Positions 26,587-35,778 of a stretch of DNA of 64,000 bases are shown piece by piece. Position numbers and translations under genes: made by a program. Within the stretch, counting starts at the first letter, position 1, and each line of letters opens with the position of its first letter. Source of the stretch: Bacteroidota bacterium (GTDB lineage: Bacteria; Bacteroidota; Bacteroidia; Flavobacteriales_D; Crocinitomicaceae); contig SBGX01000025.1 of the NCBI GenBank assembly GCA_006226425.1, positions 1 through 64,000 on the forward strand, read 5' to 3'. Below the pieces are notes generated by a model. The model was not told the DNA's origin. It saw only the letters and a list, made by a program, of their open reading frames with translations, and searched no databases.

Positions 26587-28821
26587 GTGAAATTAGATAG
26601 AATATTATTCTGGTGCACAATGCTTTGCTTTGTGGGAGCCAACGCACAGTTATCTGATTCATTAAAATCTTTGGATTCTAAAGAATTCAAAGATACCTTG
26701 ATTGAAAATTATTTGATTCAGGGAAAGAAAGCCATAATAGCAGAGTATCAGTCATTTCGTGAAAAAACGAAGAAGGACAGCATCTTAAAAAATACTGGAA
26801 AGGATAGTCTCCAAAGGAAGATAAAATATTCTGGAGATGTTTCTTTAGCTCATGATTATGGTTTGTTGCCTGCCCTGGTCGATTCGAATCAGATAGATCC
26901 TATCTCTATGTACAGTAGTGAAGGAATCGGTAATGTAGAATTTATGGGAGTTCCGCTAAAGCTGAATTATCATTATGCAAACTATCAGGTTCCCTATGGT
27001 CTAAACAATTACTTCAGAGTAGGAGTCGATTTAGAGCGATTAAAAGAACTGAAAAAAGAACGTCTCAAAGGTATTAATAAAGAATATGAGGAAAGGAAGG
27101 AACTTAATAAGCTAGGGAAAGATTCATTGCGGATGAAGCAGGAGTACCTTCAGGTATTGCAGGATTATCTAAAAAGAAAACTGGAGAACGAAAGGGAGCA
27201 ATATCAGGAAAAACTGAAGGATACATTAAGTGCAGGTGCCGGAAAGGAATCAGACTCGATTAGAGAAGTGCTACGACTTTTTGAGGAAAAAATGGCCTAT
27301 TATGATCGGATGGAGGATTCCTTGAATTGGTATCAGGATCGGATGGAGGAATTGAGTGATGACTACGAATCAGTAGATTATGATCTCGAAAAAGAAAAGT
27401 TGAAGGCAATTGAGAAGCTGAAAATGAAAGCGGTCGACAAACAGAATGAATATACTGGAGGCGTTTTAGCAGGACTAAAGAAATTCAATCTGGGATTAAG
27501 TTACCCTAGAACGACGGCAATGTCCGAAACGGCTTTACCCCTTAAGGGAGTCGATTTAGCTTATCAGTATAAGAATTGGTATACGTTCCTGGCCAGTGGT
27601 TTAACGGTAAACACCTTGATGTTTACGAATAATCAATTTGAGAATAAGCTAACAAACACTCAAAACCTGCTAAACTTTTTTGATTTTCAAGTGCTGAAAA
27701 AGAACCAGCTGCTAAGTCTGGTACGGACGGGGTACGGAAAGCCTGAGAGTGACCATGCTTTCGTTGGAATACGGTACTTGACTCCGTTGCCTTTTTTGAA
27801 TTCAGATTCCAATAATGAGGTGGAAAAGTCATTAGGATTAGAATTAGATCTACGGATGAAAATTGACAAGGGATTTCCGGGAACACTTGATGTGGTATAT
27901 GGGAAAACCTCTCTGGGAGGGGTAGATGAAGGGACTGGCCCTATTGAGGAAAAGGGTTTTTTTAGGACAAGGACCAATTTGGGATTGCTTAAGTGGGAGC
28001 AAAAGCTGTCGAAGTTACGTTCAAGTTACACTCTGGCATTTAGATGGCTGGACCCGTATGTGGACAATAGTAATTTGGGGGTGATGCAATCAGATAATGT
28101 TCGGCTGGAGGTTCAATCAAAGCACCGGCTAAATTCAAGAATCCAACTTGGGCTTCAGGGTCGAACTGATCGAAACAATCTGTTGGCGATACAGGATTCG
28201 ACGATGAGAATCGATTTGATGGGGATTGAAGGCCAGGCATCCTTTGGACGTCTGCTCAACGTGGTTGGTCATCTAAACTATGTTAGTATGGCGAACTATG
28301 ATAGAAATGCCAGCTTGTTGTCTTCGCAAGACAATTACTTAGTAACGGTTAATTTAAATTCCAATCATCAGCTTAAAAAAATGAATGGCTTCGCTTCCTT
28401 TACCTATAGTGATAATGCTTTGCTAGTAGGAGATCAATATTTTTACTTCAGGAATATAGGTGGGGAGTATAGGCTAAGTGGCAGGCGAATCGCGAATACG
28501 GTCTCCTATTACGATTATCAAACGAATAACTTGGATGAGTCAAATGAAATGCTTGAAACGGGGATTATTTCAGATCGAATTGAACTTAGCCTTAAGTCTC
28601 TCAAAATCAGCGCAGAACTTAGTTATAGCCCTGATATATCGGAAGAAAATTATGGTTTTTACGTTGATCTAGCATGGAGTTTAGGTAAAAATACTACCTT
28701 TATAAGCAAAATTGAAAAGCCTATTCTTGGCAACTATTATGAGACATATTTTTTGGATAGGTATCAAAGATTTCCTTATACAATTCAATCCAAAATAGTG
28801 TTTAACATAAATTCTAAGTAA
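26587..28821 (+). CDS. Secreted coiled-coil plus probable outer-membrane beta-barrel protein
   Basis: A 744-residue protein starting with GTG, since no suitable ATG is near the signal peptide. Residues 1-20 (ending GANAQ) are a signal peptide. Residues about 140-300 are strongly charged coiled coil (LERLKELKKERLKGINKEYE). Residues 300-744 alternate polar and hydrophobic residues with short turns and end in strands such as YTIQSKIVFNINSK, which resembles an outer-membrane beta barrel. No family recognised. It opens the RHS operon and touches the next start (TAATG). I infer an outer-membrane component for export or display of the RHS protein, but nothing in the sequence proves this. Confidence 0.72.
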   Translation: MKLDRILFWCTMLCFVGANAQLSDSLKSLDSKEFKDTLIENYLIQGKKAIIAEYQSFREKTKKDSILKNTGKDSLQRKIKYSGDVSLAHDYGLLPALVDSNQIDPISMYSSEGIGNVEFMGVPLKLNYHYANYQVPYGLNNYFRVGVDLERLKELKKERLKGINKEYEERKELNKLGKDSLRMKQEYLQVLQDYLKRKLENEREQYQEKLKDTLSAGAGKESDSIREVLRLFEEKMAYYDRMEDSLNWYQDRMEELSDDYESVDYDLEKEKLKAIEKLKMKAVDKQNEYTGGVLAGLKKFNLGLSYPRTTAMSETALPLKGVDLAYQYKNWYTFLASGLTVNTLMFTNNQFENKLTNTQNLLNFFDFQVLKKNQLLSLVRTGYGKPESDHAFVGIRYLTPLPFLNSDSNNEVEKSLGLELDLRMKIDKGFPGTLDVVYGKTSLGGVDEGTGPIEEKGFFRTRTNLGLLKWEQKLSKLRSSYTLAFRWLDPYVDNSNLGVMQSDNVRLEVQSKHRLNSRIQLGLQGRTDRNNLLAIQDSTMRIDLMGIEGQASFGRLLNVVGHLNYVSMANYDRNASLLSSQDNYLVTVNLNSNHQLKKMNGFASFTYSDNALLVGDQYFYFRNIGGEYRLSGRRIANTVSYYDYQTNNLDESNEMLETGIISDRIELSLKSLKISAELSYSPDISEENYGFYVDLAWSLGKNTTFISKIEKPILGNYYETYFLDRYQRFPYTIQSKIVFNINSK

Positions 28822-29564
28822 TGAAATTATCTCGATTACTGTTTGGTTTTTTACTTACAACACTGCTTACTACTGGAGTGTTTGGGCAAAGGGGGATATC
28901 TCTGTTGAGTCCTTTTCATGAGGATACCCTGCAAGAACAAACGCCCTTTTTCAACTGGTACGTTTCGGATGCAGGAAAGTCGAATGGTCGAATTTCCTAT
29001 GTGTTTGTTTTGGTAAAAATGAGAGAGGGTCAGGAGCTAGCAGAAGCCGTTAATTTGAATGTCCCACACTTTAAAATGAGCCGTTTGAGACAAGCACAGT
29101 TGAGTTATCCGATGGATGCTCCGAAGCTGGAAAGAGGTGTTTGGTATGGGTGGCAGGTCCAAAAATACTGGGCAAACAGCTTGATTGGTCAATCAGAACC
29201 AAGAAAATTTATCCTTGCGAAAGTGAAGGAAGAACGAGAGGATTTAAAATATGCGAAACTCAAGAGAAGACGAGATGGTACCTACCATGAGGTTGTCAAC
29301 GGGATGTTGTACTTTACGATGGAGGAACGTTATCAGCAGGGAAAATTGAAAATTCAAGTGTATGATGATAAAGGTTCATTACTCTTTGATCAGGCTGTTG
29401 TGGATAAAGAGGGAGCAGATATAGATGGAGAGATCAACCTTAAGTTAAGGGGAAGCAACTTTTACGAGTTGGATTTGGGAGGCTTTAACAAAGCTGGAAG
29501 GTATGAGCTGCAAGCCGTGAATGATAAAGGAAAAAAGTTAATCCTGCCTTTTGAAGTTAAGTAA
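28821..29564 (+). CDS. Secreted Fn3-like protein of the RHS operon
   Basis: A 247-residue protein with a signal peptide (1-22, ending VFGQ). Residues about 25-135 start LLSPFHEDTLQEQTPFFNWY and continue with a WYGWQVQ segment, a pattern like fibronectin type III domains that bind peptide or glycan surfaces. A basic linker (about 140-155) precedes a second beta domain ending GGFNKAGRYELQAVNDKGKK. Its ATG overlaps the preceding TAA by one base. No named family; the role is presumed structural within the RHS operon. Confidence 0.7.
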   Translation: MKLSRLLFGFLLTTLLTTGVFGQRGISLLSPFHEDTLQEQTPFFNWYVSDAGKSNGRISYVFVLVKMREGQELAEAVNLNVPHFKMSRLRQAQLSYPMDAPKLERGVWYGWQVQKYWANSLIGQSEPRKFILAKVKEEREDLKYAKLKRRRDGTYHEVVNGMLYFTMEERYQQGKLKIQVYDDKGSLLFDQAVVDKEGADIDGEINLKLRGSNFYELDLGGFNKAGRYELQAVNDKGKKLILPFEVK

Positions 29565-29565
29565 T

Positions 29566-30123
29566 ATGCGATTGCACTTAGTCGTTTGTTTAAGTTTTTT
29601 TACTTGTTCCTTGATAGCCCAGAAAAAGGTTGATAGGGAGGAATACAAACCATGGTTTCAAGAGAACTTGTTGAGGTTTGAAAGAAAGTATGAGTCAAGC
29701 GAGTTAGTCTATAGAGTTTTGTATTTGCCCAATGAAGTATCCCTTTTATCAGAGTATACTGGCAAGGAAAGTAAGGTAGAACTCAAGTCAATGTATAAAG
29801 AGCAGGACAAGTACCTCGATTTTATTTTGCGGATAGAGGATGTTCAAAGAACGATTGAACAGAAATATCAGAACTATCTAAGTATGTCTTTCCAGAATGA
29901 TATTGAGTTAGTCGTTGATCAAAAAGATACCCTTAAGTGTGTCGGATTTAGTTTTGATCAGGTCGCTGAAATATCTCCTAATAGAACATTCAAAATAGGT
30001 TTTGAAAGACCAAAAAAATATAAAGAACTTGAGCTGATTTTGAGTCAGCCCGAAAAAGAAGAGATCAAATTCAGATATGTCTATGCCGATTTGGCAAATA
30101 CACCAAAAATTAGATGGAAATGA
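29566..30123 (+). CDS. Small secreted protein of the RHS operon, unrecognised
   Basis: A 185-residue protein starting at ATG 29566, one base after the preceding TAA, with signal peptide MRLHLVVCLSFFTCSLIAQ. The body is mixed, with several beta-strand-like stretches (LVYRVLYLPNEVSLLSEYTG) and a C-terminal YADLANTPKIRWK. I see no known domain. Its TGA overlaps the alternative ATG of the next gene, so it is part of the same translational chain. A longer reading from a TTG upstream overlaps the previous gene and was not used. Confidence 0.68.
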   Translation: MRLHLVVCLSFFTCSLIAQKKVDREEYKPWFQENLLRFERKYESSELVYRVLYLPNEVSLLSEYTGKESKVELKSMYKEQDKYLDFILRIEDVQRTIEQKYQNYLSMSFQNDIELVVDQKDTLKCVGFSFDQVAEISPNRTFKIGFERPKKYKELELILSQPEKEEIKFRYVYADLANTPKIRWK

Positions 30124-33100
30124 AAAGAAACAGGATCAAAAACAATGACCGTATGACGGCGCAACCTCTTGCTGTTTTTATGGCTTTTTTGATGTTTTTT
30201 GAGTCGACTTTTGCGCTTTATTCAAGTAATGGAGTAAAAATAGAAAGGCTCATTGACACCAGAAATATTCGTGTTTGGCCATTGGATTCCGAATCCAATG
30301 ATGAAGCGCCTTCGATCAAGCCACCTGCATTGAAAAAAGTTCGAATGATGCCAAACGGCCCGGATCAACCAGAAGTTCAGTCGTTTACACCGATAGAAGC
30401 CTCGGATATGGTCGATCCATTTACCGGAGATTTTTCATATAATATTCCTTTGTTGGATGTAGATGGTTATCCAATCAATCTCTCTTATAAAGCGGGGGTA
30501 AGTTCGGATCAGGAAGCAAGCTGGGTTGGTCTTGGTTGGAATCTGAACCCGGGAGTGGTGAATCGTGCCATGCGTGGGATTCCGGATGAATTTAATGGGA
30601 AGGACATTGTTACAAAGAAATTCAATTTAAAGGATAACTGGACCGTTGGAGGAACTTTTGGATATAGCTCCGAAGACACGGAAATCTTTGGGTTTGAGAT
30701 TCCTAATAATGACAATGAAGCATTCACCTGGCAGGGAAAGCTAGGTGTAAAGTACAATAATTATACAGGGTTTGGGGCGGATGTCTCAATTGTTCCGAGT
30801 TTTAAGACAGGGGATGGTGTAAAAACAAAGACTTTCGCATTAGGAATTTCAGGCAGCAGTAGCGATGGGGCGACGCTCAGCCCTTCTTTTAGCTATGCTA
30901 ACGAGAATAGTAAGCCGGATGGCCCGTCTAGCATTCAGATTGGGTCGGCGCTCAATTCAAGGCATGGAGTTCGTGAGGTGAATTTTCAGCGGACAAAAAC
31001 GACAAAGTTTGTCCGTAAAGGAACAGAAGGAAAAAAGGATAGAACAACAAGTGTTGGGATGGATGCTGGTTCCAGGTTTAACTTGGGGATGTCGACTTAT
31101 ACTCCTAGCATTTCAATGCCCATGAATACCTTTGGATTGACCTTTTCTTTCAAGACGGGGATAGACTTGTTCGGAGTTGATCCAGCGCTGAGTATTTCAG
31201 GATATTATTCGAAACAGTCTCTTAGGGAGAAGGTAAAGGAATTGCCAGCTTATGGATATCAGTACCTGGAATTGGGTCAGGATGAAAAGGAAGTTATGCT
31301 TGACTTTAATCGGGAGAATGATGGCGTTTTTACTAAGAAGACTCCGGCTCTACCTATTCCGTCATTAACGTATGACTTATTTAATATTTCTGGGCAGGGG
31401 GTGAGTGGAAGTTACCGCATGCAGCGGAAAGACATTGGTTATGTATTCGATGCCAAGGAAAAAACGAACAGCGTCAATGGAAGTGCAGGTTTTGAATTGG
31501 GTTCTGGAGGAACGGCAAAGGCTGGGGCAGACATTTCCGTGACTTATTCCCAAGCAAACTCTGGAGCCTGGAGGACACTTAACCAGGCAGCTAAGAATTT
31601 AGGGTTTCAGTCAAATCAGATTTATTTTCGGGAAGCCAATGAAATGGCTTTAGCGCCAGATATTGAGCATCTCAATCGGCTTGGTGGAACCAAAGCAGTT
31701 CGATTTAACAATAACACGATGCTTTCACTGCAAAATGTGTTGGAGTACAATGACAATACAGAATTACCGACTATTAAGGACTATAAACGAGAACAAGTAG
31801 AGAAGCAAAACCAGGTGGTTTATGCCTTGACCCGGGATGAGGTAGATCGTGGTTTGGGACTTGAAGACTACACTAATCTCTATGCTCCTCCGTCAGGAAA
31901 CGACATCGGGCATCACATAGCTCAGATTACCACCCTGGATACAGAAGGGAAACGCTACGTATATGGGATCGCCGCGTATAACGTGATGCAACGACAAGTG
32001 AGTTTTGCGGTTAATAACGTTCCAGCTAATGCAGATAACCTTGTATCCTATACTACTAAAGAAAACTCTGAAAACAATGAGAGCGGAAGAGACGGTTATT
32101 TTAATTCGGTGACAACAGGAGCTTATCCTCACTCACATTTGCTGACGGCTGTTTTGGGGCCTGATTATATTGATTCGGATGAAGAGAAGGGCCCAAGTAT
32201 TGGTGATAAGGGGTACTATGTTAAGTTTTCCTATTTGAAGGTGGCAAATTCATACGGTTGGAGAAATCCAATTGAAGAGGGTAAGGCATTTTTTGAGGAA
32301 GGGCTCAATAGAGATTCAGAAGACAATAAAGGAAATTACACTTATGGGGAAAAGGAGTTGTGGTACCTGAACCAAATAGAGACGAAGAATTATGTAGCTG
32401 TTTTTTTAGCTACAGGGCGAAATGATTCGGAGTCGTTGATGGAAGATGGGGCTCCGGATCCAAGCAATTCAGGTATGGTAAGACTAAATAGAATAGTGCT
32501 GTATGCACGAAAGGATTTCGAAGACTTAAATTTTCTTGCCGAGCCTATTAAAACGGTGCATTTTGAATACTATGATTCAGGTGACATCGGGGAACTATGC
32601 AAAGCATTTCCATTGGGAGGAAATGGTTCCGGGAAGCTGACATTGAAGCGAGTCTATTTTACTTATAAAAATTCAAGGAAGGGAGAACATACGCCTTATG
32701 AGTTTGAGTACTACACACAGGATATCAATTCCGGAGCTGAAGCCGTTTATTCGACTGTCAATACAGATCGTTGGGGATCTTATACTTCCGGAACTGGCTA
32801 CCCAAATCTTAAGGTCAGCGACTTCCCTTATTGCGGCATGGATGAGCAACGCAGAAACAATGATGCTGCGGTTTGGAACCTAAAGCAAATTACCCTACCA
32901 TCCAAAGGGAAAATCAAGATCTATTACGAAGCAGATGATTACGGATATGTGCAGCACAAACCGGCCCAAAATATGTTTCGCATTCTTGGAGTAGATGGTA
33001 TTTCGGGAACCCAGACCTCAGGAGATGCGCTTATTTCAGATGTAGATTTGGGCTTGGCGAACCCGGCCATTTATTGTGAGCTACATCCCGATGTGCAGGA

Positions 33101-35771
33101 CCCAGCAGAGGCCCACAAATATTATCAGGGCTTGGATAAAGTGTATTTCCGGGTGAAAATGAAATTTGGAAGTGGTTATGACTATGTTCCAGGGTATGCT
33201 GAGATCGATTTTTCAAGTGCACCAAGCATCGTTAATGTTGGAACACAAAAGATGCTGAAACTTCAGTTGAAGGGAGTGCGTTTGAATGACAATTTTGGAA
33301 CCGATGTGAATCCATTGGCCCAGGCATCGATTCAGTTTTCGCGCTTGTATTTGTCACAATTTATCCCTCCGATGGATACGGAAGAGTTGGATGAAGGAGC
33401 GACTATGGCCGATTTAGGACGTTCGTTGTTGGCAGCCTTTACAAGCATGGGGGAGCTGGTAACAGGTCCCAATGTGGCCATTTATAAGGATCCGGGGAAG
33501 TTTGCGAGAGAATTGCGACTCGGAGAGTCTTTCGTGCGCCTGGTGAATCCGGCCAAAAAGAAAATAGGGGGAGGTCATCGCGTTAGTAGGATTGAGGTTT
33601 TGGATGCCTGGAATGAATTAACGGGAAACGATCAGGCTACCTACGGTCAAACCTACGAGTATACCCTGGAAGATGGGTCGAGCAGCGGTGTTGCTTCTTA
33701 CGAACCTCAATTGGGTGGAGATGAAAATGCCTGGAAGACGCCGGTGGACAATATTCAGAAGAACTTTTTGGCACCGGATATCCGAAATTATCAGGAAGAA
33801 CCCTTCGGAGAAAGTTATTTCCCATCACCATCTGTAGGATATAGCAAGGTAACAGTTCGCGATATTTTACCAACGAATGTAACCCGTCACGGAACAGGAA
33901 AAGTAGTACATGAATTCTATACAGCGAAAGATTTCCCAACGATTGTGAGTAGAACGGATCCACAAATTAGGAGAGTTAAGTTACCTGTTTTTGCCTATTT
34001 CTTTTCGCTATCGATTGATGAAATGTCGGCTAGTCAGGGATTCAGTATTGAAAACAATGACATGCACGGTAAACCGAGAGCACAACTGGTTTATCAGCAG
34101 GATTTGGAAGAGCCAATTTCAAAAGTGGAGTATTTCTATCAGTCCAAAGCAATTGTATTGGATGGTATTCCTGCAAACCAATTAGTGAATGATGTAACGG
34201 TCATTGAGCCAAATGGGAAAAAGAAGCAGGGGACGATCGGAATCAATTATGATGCGGTGGCTGATTTCCGAAAATTTGCGAATAATACCCTTTCAGGAAC
34301 AATTTCGGGGAATTTAAATTTTACGGCCCCTGTAATCGTCGTTCCTTCGATTCTTGGAAGTGGTTCTTATGAACGAACGGCTTTCCGGAGTGCTACCTTT
34401 ACCAAGTCAATTGAGCGCTTTGGAATCATGAGCAATACGGTTGCCACCGATCTGGGTTCAGAGGTAGAAACAAACAATCTGGCATACGACTCTGAAACAG
34501 GAGCAGTATTGTTGACGCAGACAACCACCAACTTTAATGACAAGATTTACAATTTCACCTATCCTGCTCACTGGTACTACGATGGCATGGGACAGGCCTA
34601 TAAGAATGTCAATAAAAGTTTTCAGGACACCTATACGCTGGGAGGCAATTTGAATGTGATCAACTACGAATTCACAGCAGGAAAGACCGATCAATTAACT
34701 TCCAATGATGGTTTTGTAGAAGGAGATGAAGTTCGGGTTATTTCTGCTAAAGAAGGAGTCCTGGATTGTTGGGTGCTGGAAGCAACACCTAATTACATTT
34801 ACCTGGTATCCAAATTGGGTCAGGAATTAATAGCCAAAGATGTGTCGGAAATTAAAATCATCCGTTCGGGAAGAAGAAACTTACAATCTACTCCGATTGG
34901 TTCAGTCACTCTAAAATCGAATCCGCTGAACGGAATTTCTGCGAATGTTTTTGCCAATGTACTAGATGCTTCTGCAGTAGAGTTTAAAGACAAATGGCGT
35001 GCCGATTGTGATTGTAACGGAGAGGATAACTCACAGGAAACTTCGAACCCCTATGTGTTGGGAACTAAAGGAAATTGGAGACCATCTACCAATTATACGC
35101 ACCTAACGAATAGAACCCAAACCTTTGAGCGTGGAAATTCAAATATTCGGGTAGATGGGGTGTATAAAAGCTTTAATCCATTTTATAGGTATTATGCGGG
35201 CAAATGGAACATCGACAAATACAATTGGACCTTTGTTTCTTCTGTCGTTGATTTCAATCAGAATGGTTTACCATTAGAGACAGTAGACGCATTAAATAGA
35301 TATGGTGCCACACGCTATGGATACAATAACACGCTTCAGACAGCAGTAGCAGTGAATACCAGATACCGTGAGCTAGGCTTTAATTCATTTGAAGACGATA
35401 CTTACTCGGACTGTAAGGATGAGTTCCCCATCAATGCGGGAGATAAAATATCTACTGAGGACGCACACACGGGAAGAAGCAGTATGCTGCTTAATGCAGG
35501 TGAGAGTGTTGAAGTTATTCTCGAGCCAGTTGATGTATGTGACCCTCCAGCTTGCGCAATCACCCTGACGCAAAACGCAACTTCAGGTGTGGTAAGTGTT
35601 AGCGAGGCTGTGGAACCATATCAGTTCGATTATCAGATAATCAGTGGTCAGCCAAGCTTGAGTTTGTTGAACGACGGAGCGGAGCTAGGCATTAGTGGAT
35701 CAAATTATGTCATTAGAGTGACGGTAACCGATGCAAATCAGTGTAAAAAGACGGTTGAATTCAAGAAATAA
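30114..35771 (+). CDS. RHS-family large secreted protein A
   Basis: A 1885-residue secreted protein with a long N-region signal peptide ending about residue 36. Near residue 102 it has DPFTGDFSYNIPLLDVDGYP and GLGWNLNPGVVNRAMRGIP, the conserved start of a Bacteroidota RHS-associated family that forms large beta shells. It lacks an RHS core or toxin; the C-terminus (NRYGATRYGYNNT, then a short Ig-like domain) resembles a scaffold piece. An ATG at 30120 giving an ATGA overlap with the preceding gene is an equally good start. I read it as the first of three RHS-like genes of one system that are fused or split differently in other genomes. Confidence 0.8.
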   Translation: MEMKRNRIKNNDRMTAQPLAVFMAFLMFFESTFALYSSNGVKIERLIDTRNIRVWPLDSESNDEAPSIKPPALKKVRMMPNGPDQPEVQSFTPIEASDMVDPFTGDFSYNIPLLDVDGYPINLSYKAGVSSDQEASWVGLGWNLNPGVVNRAMRGIPDEFNGKDIVTKKFNLKDNWTVGGTFGYSSEDTEIFGFEIPNNDNEAFTWQGKLGVKYNNYTGFGADVSIVPSFKTGDGVKTKTFALGISGSSSDGATLSPSFSYANENSKPDGPSSIQIGSALNSRHGVREVNFQRTKTTKFVRKGTEGKKDRTTSVGMDAGSRFNLGMSTYTPSISMPMNTFGLTFSFKTGIDLFGVDPALSISGYYSKQSLREKVKELPAYGYQYLELGQDEKEVMLDFNRENDGVFTKKTPALPIPSLTYDLFNISGQGVSGSYRMQRKDIGYVFDAKEKTNSVNGSAGFELGSGGTAKAGADISVTYSQANSGAWRTLNQAAKNLGFQSNQIYFREANEMALAPDIEHLNRLGGTKAVRFNNNTMLSLQNVLEYNDNTELPTIKDYKREQVEKQNQVVYALTRDEVDRGLGLEDYTNLYAPPSGNDIGHHIAQITTLDTEGKRYVYGIAAYNVMQRQVSFAVNNVPANADNLVSYTTKENSENNESGRDGYFNSVTTGAYPHSHLLTAVLGPDYIDSDEEKGPSIGDKGYYVKFSYLKVANSYGWRNPIEEGKAFFEEGLNRDSEDNKGNYTYGEKELWYLNQIETKNYVAVFLATGRNDSESLMEDGAPDPSNSGMVRLNRIVLYARKDFEDLNFLAEPIKTVHFEYYDSGDIGELCKAFPLGGNGSGKLTLKRVYFTYKNSRKGEHTPYEFEYYTQDINSGAEAVYSTVNTDRWGSYTSGTGYPNLKVSDFPYCGMDEQRRNNDAAVWNLKQITLPSKGKIKIYYEADDYGYVQHKPAQNMFRILGVDGISGTQTSGDALISDVDLGLANPAIYCELHPDVQDPAEAHKYYQGLDKVYFRVKMKFGSGYDYVPGYAEIDFSSAPSIVNVGTQKMLKLQLKGVRLNDNFGTDVNPLAQASIQFSRLYLSQFIPPMDTEELDEGATMADLGRSLLAAFTSMGELVTGPNVAIYKDPGKFARELRLGESFVRLVNPAKKKIGGGHRVSRIEVLDAWNELTGNDQATYGQTYEYTLEDGSSSGVASYEPQLGGDENAWKTPVDNIQKNFLAPDIRNYQEEPFGESYFPSPSVGYSKVTVRDILPTNVTRHGTGKVVHEFYTAKDFPTIVSRTDPQIRRVKLPVFAYFFSLSIDEMSASQGFSIENNDMHGKPRAQLVYQQDLEEPISKVEYFYQSKAIVLDGIPANQLVNDVTVIEPNGKKKQGTIGINYDAVADFRKFANNTLSGTISGNLNFTAPVIVVPSILGSGSYERTAFRSATFTKSIERFGIMSNTVATDLGSEVETNNLAYDSETGAVLLTQTTTNFNDKIYNFTYPAHWYYDGMGQAYKNVNKSFQDTYTLGGNLNVINYEFTAGKTDQLTSNDGFVEGDEVRVISAKEGVLDCWVLEATPNYIYLVSKLGQELIAKDVSEIKIIRSGRRNLQSTPIGSVTLKSNPLNGISANVFANVLDASAVEFKDKWRADCDCNGEDNSQETSNPYVLGTKGNWRPSTNYTHLTNRTQTFERGNSNIRVDGVYKSFNPFYRYYAGKWNIDKYNWTFVSSVVDFNQNGLPLETVDALNRYGATRYGYNNTLQTAVAVNTRYRELGFNSFEDDTYSDCKDEFPINAGDKISTEDAHTGRSSMLLNAGESVEVILEPVDVCDPPACAITLTQNATSGVVSVSEAVEPYQFDYQIISGQPSLSLLNDGAELGISGSNYVIRVTVTDANQCKKTVEFKK

Positions 35772-35778
35772 GGAATAT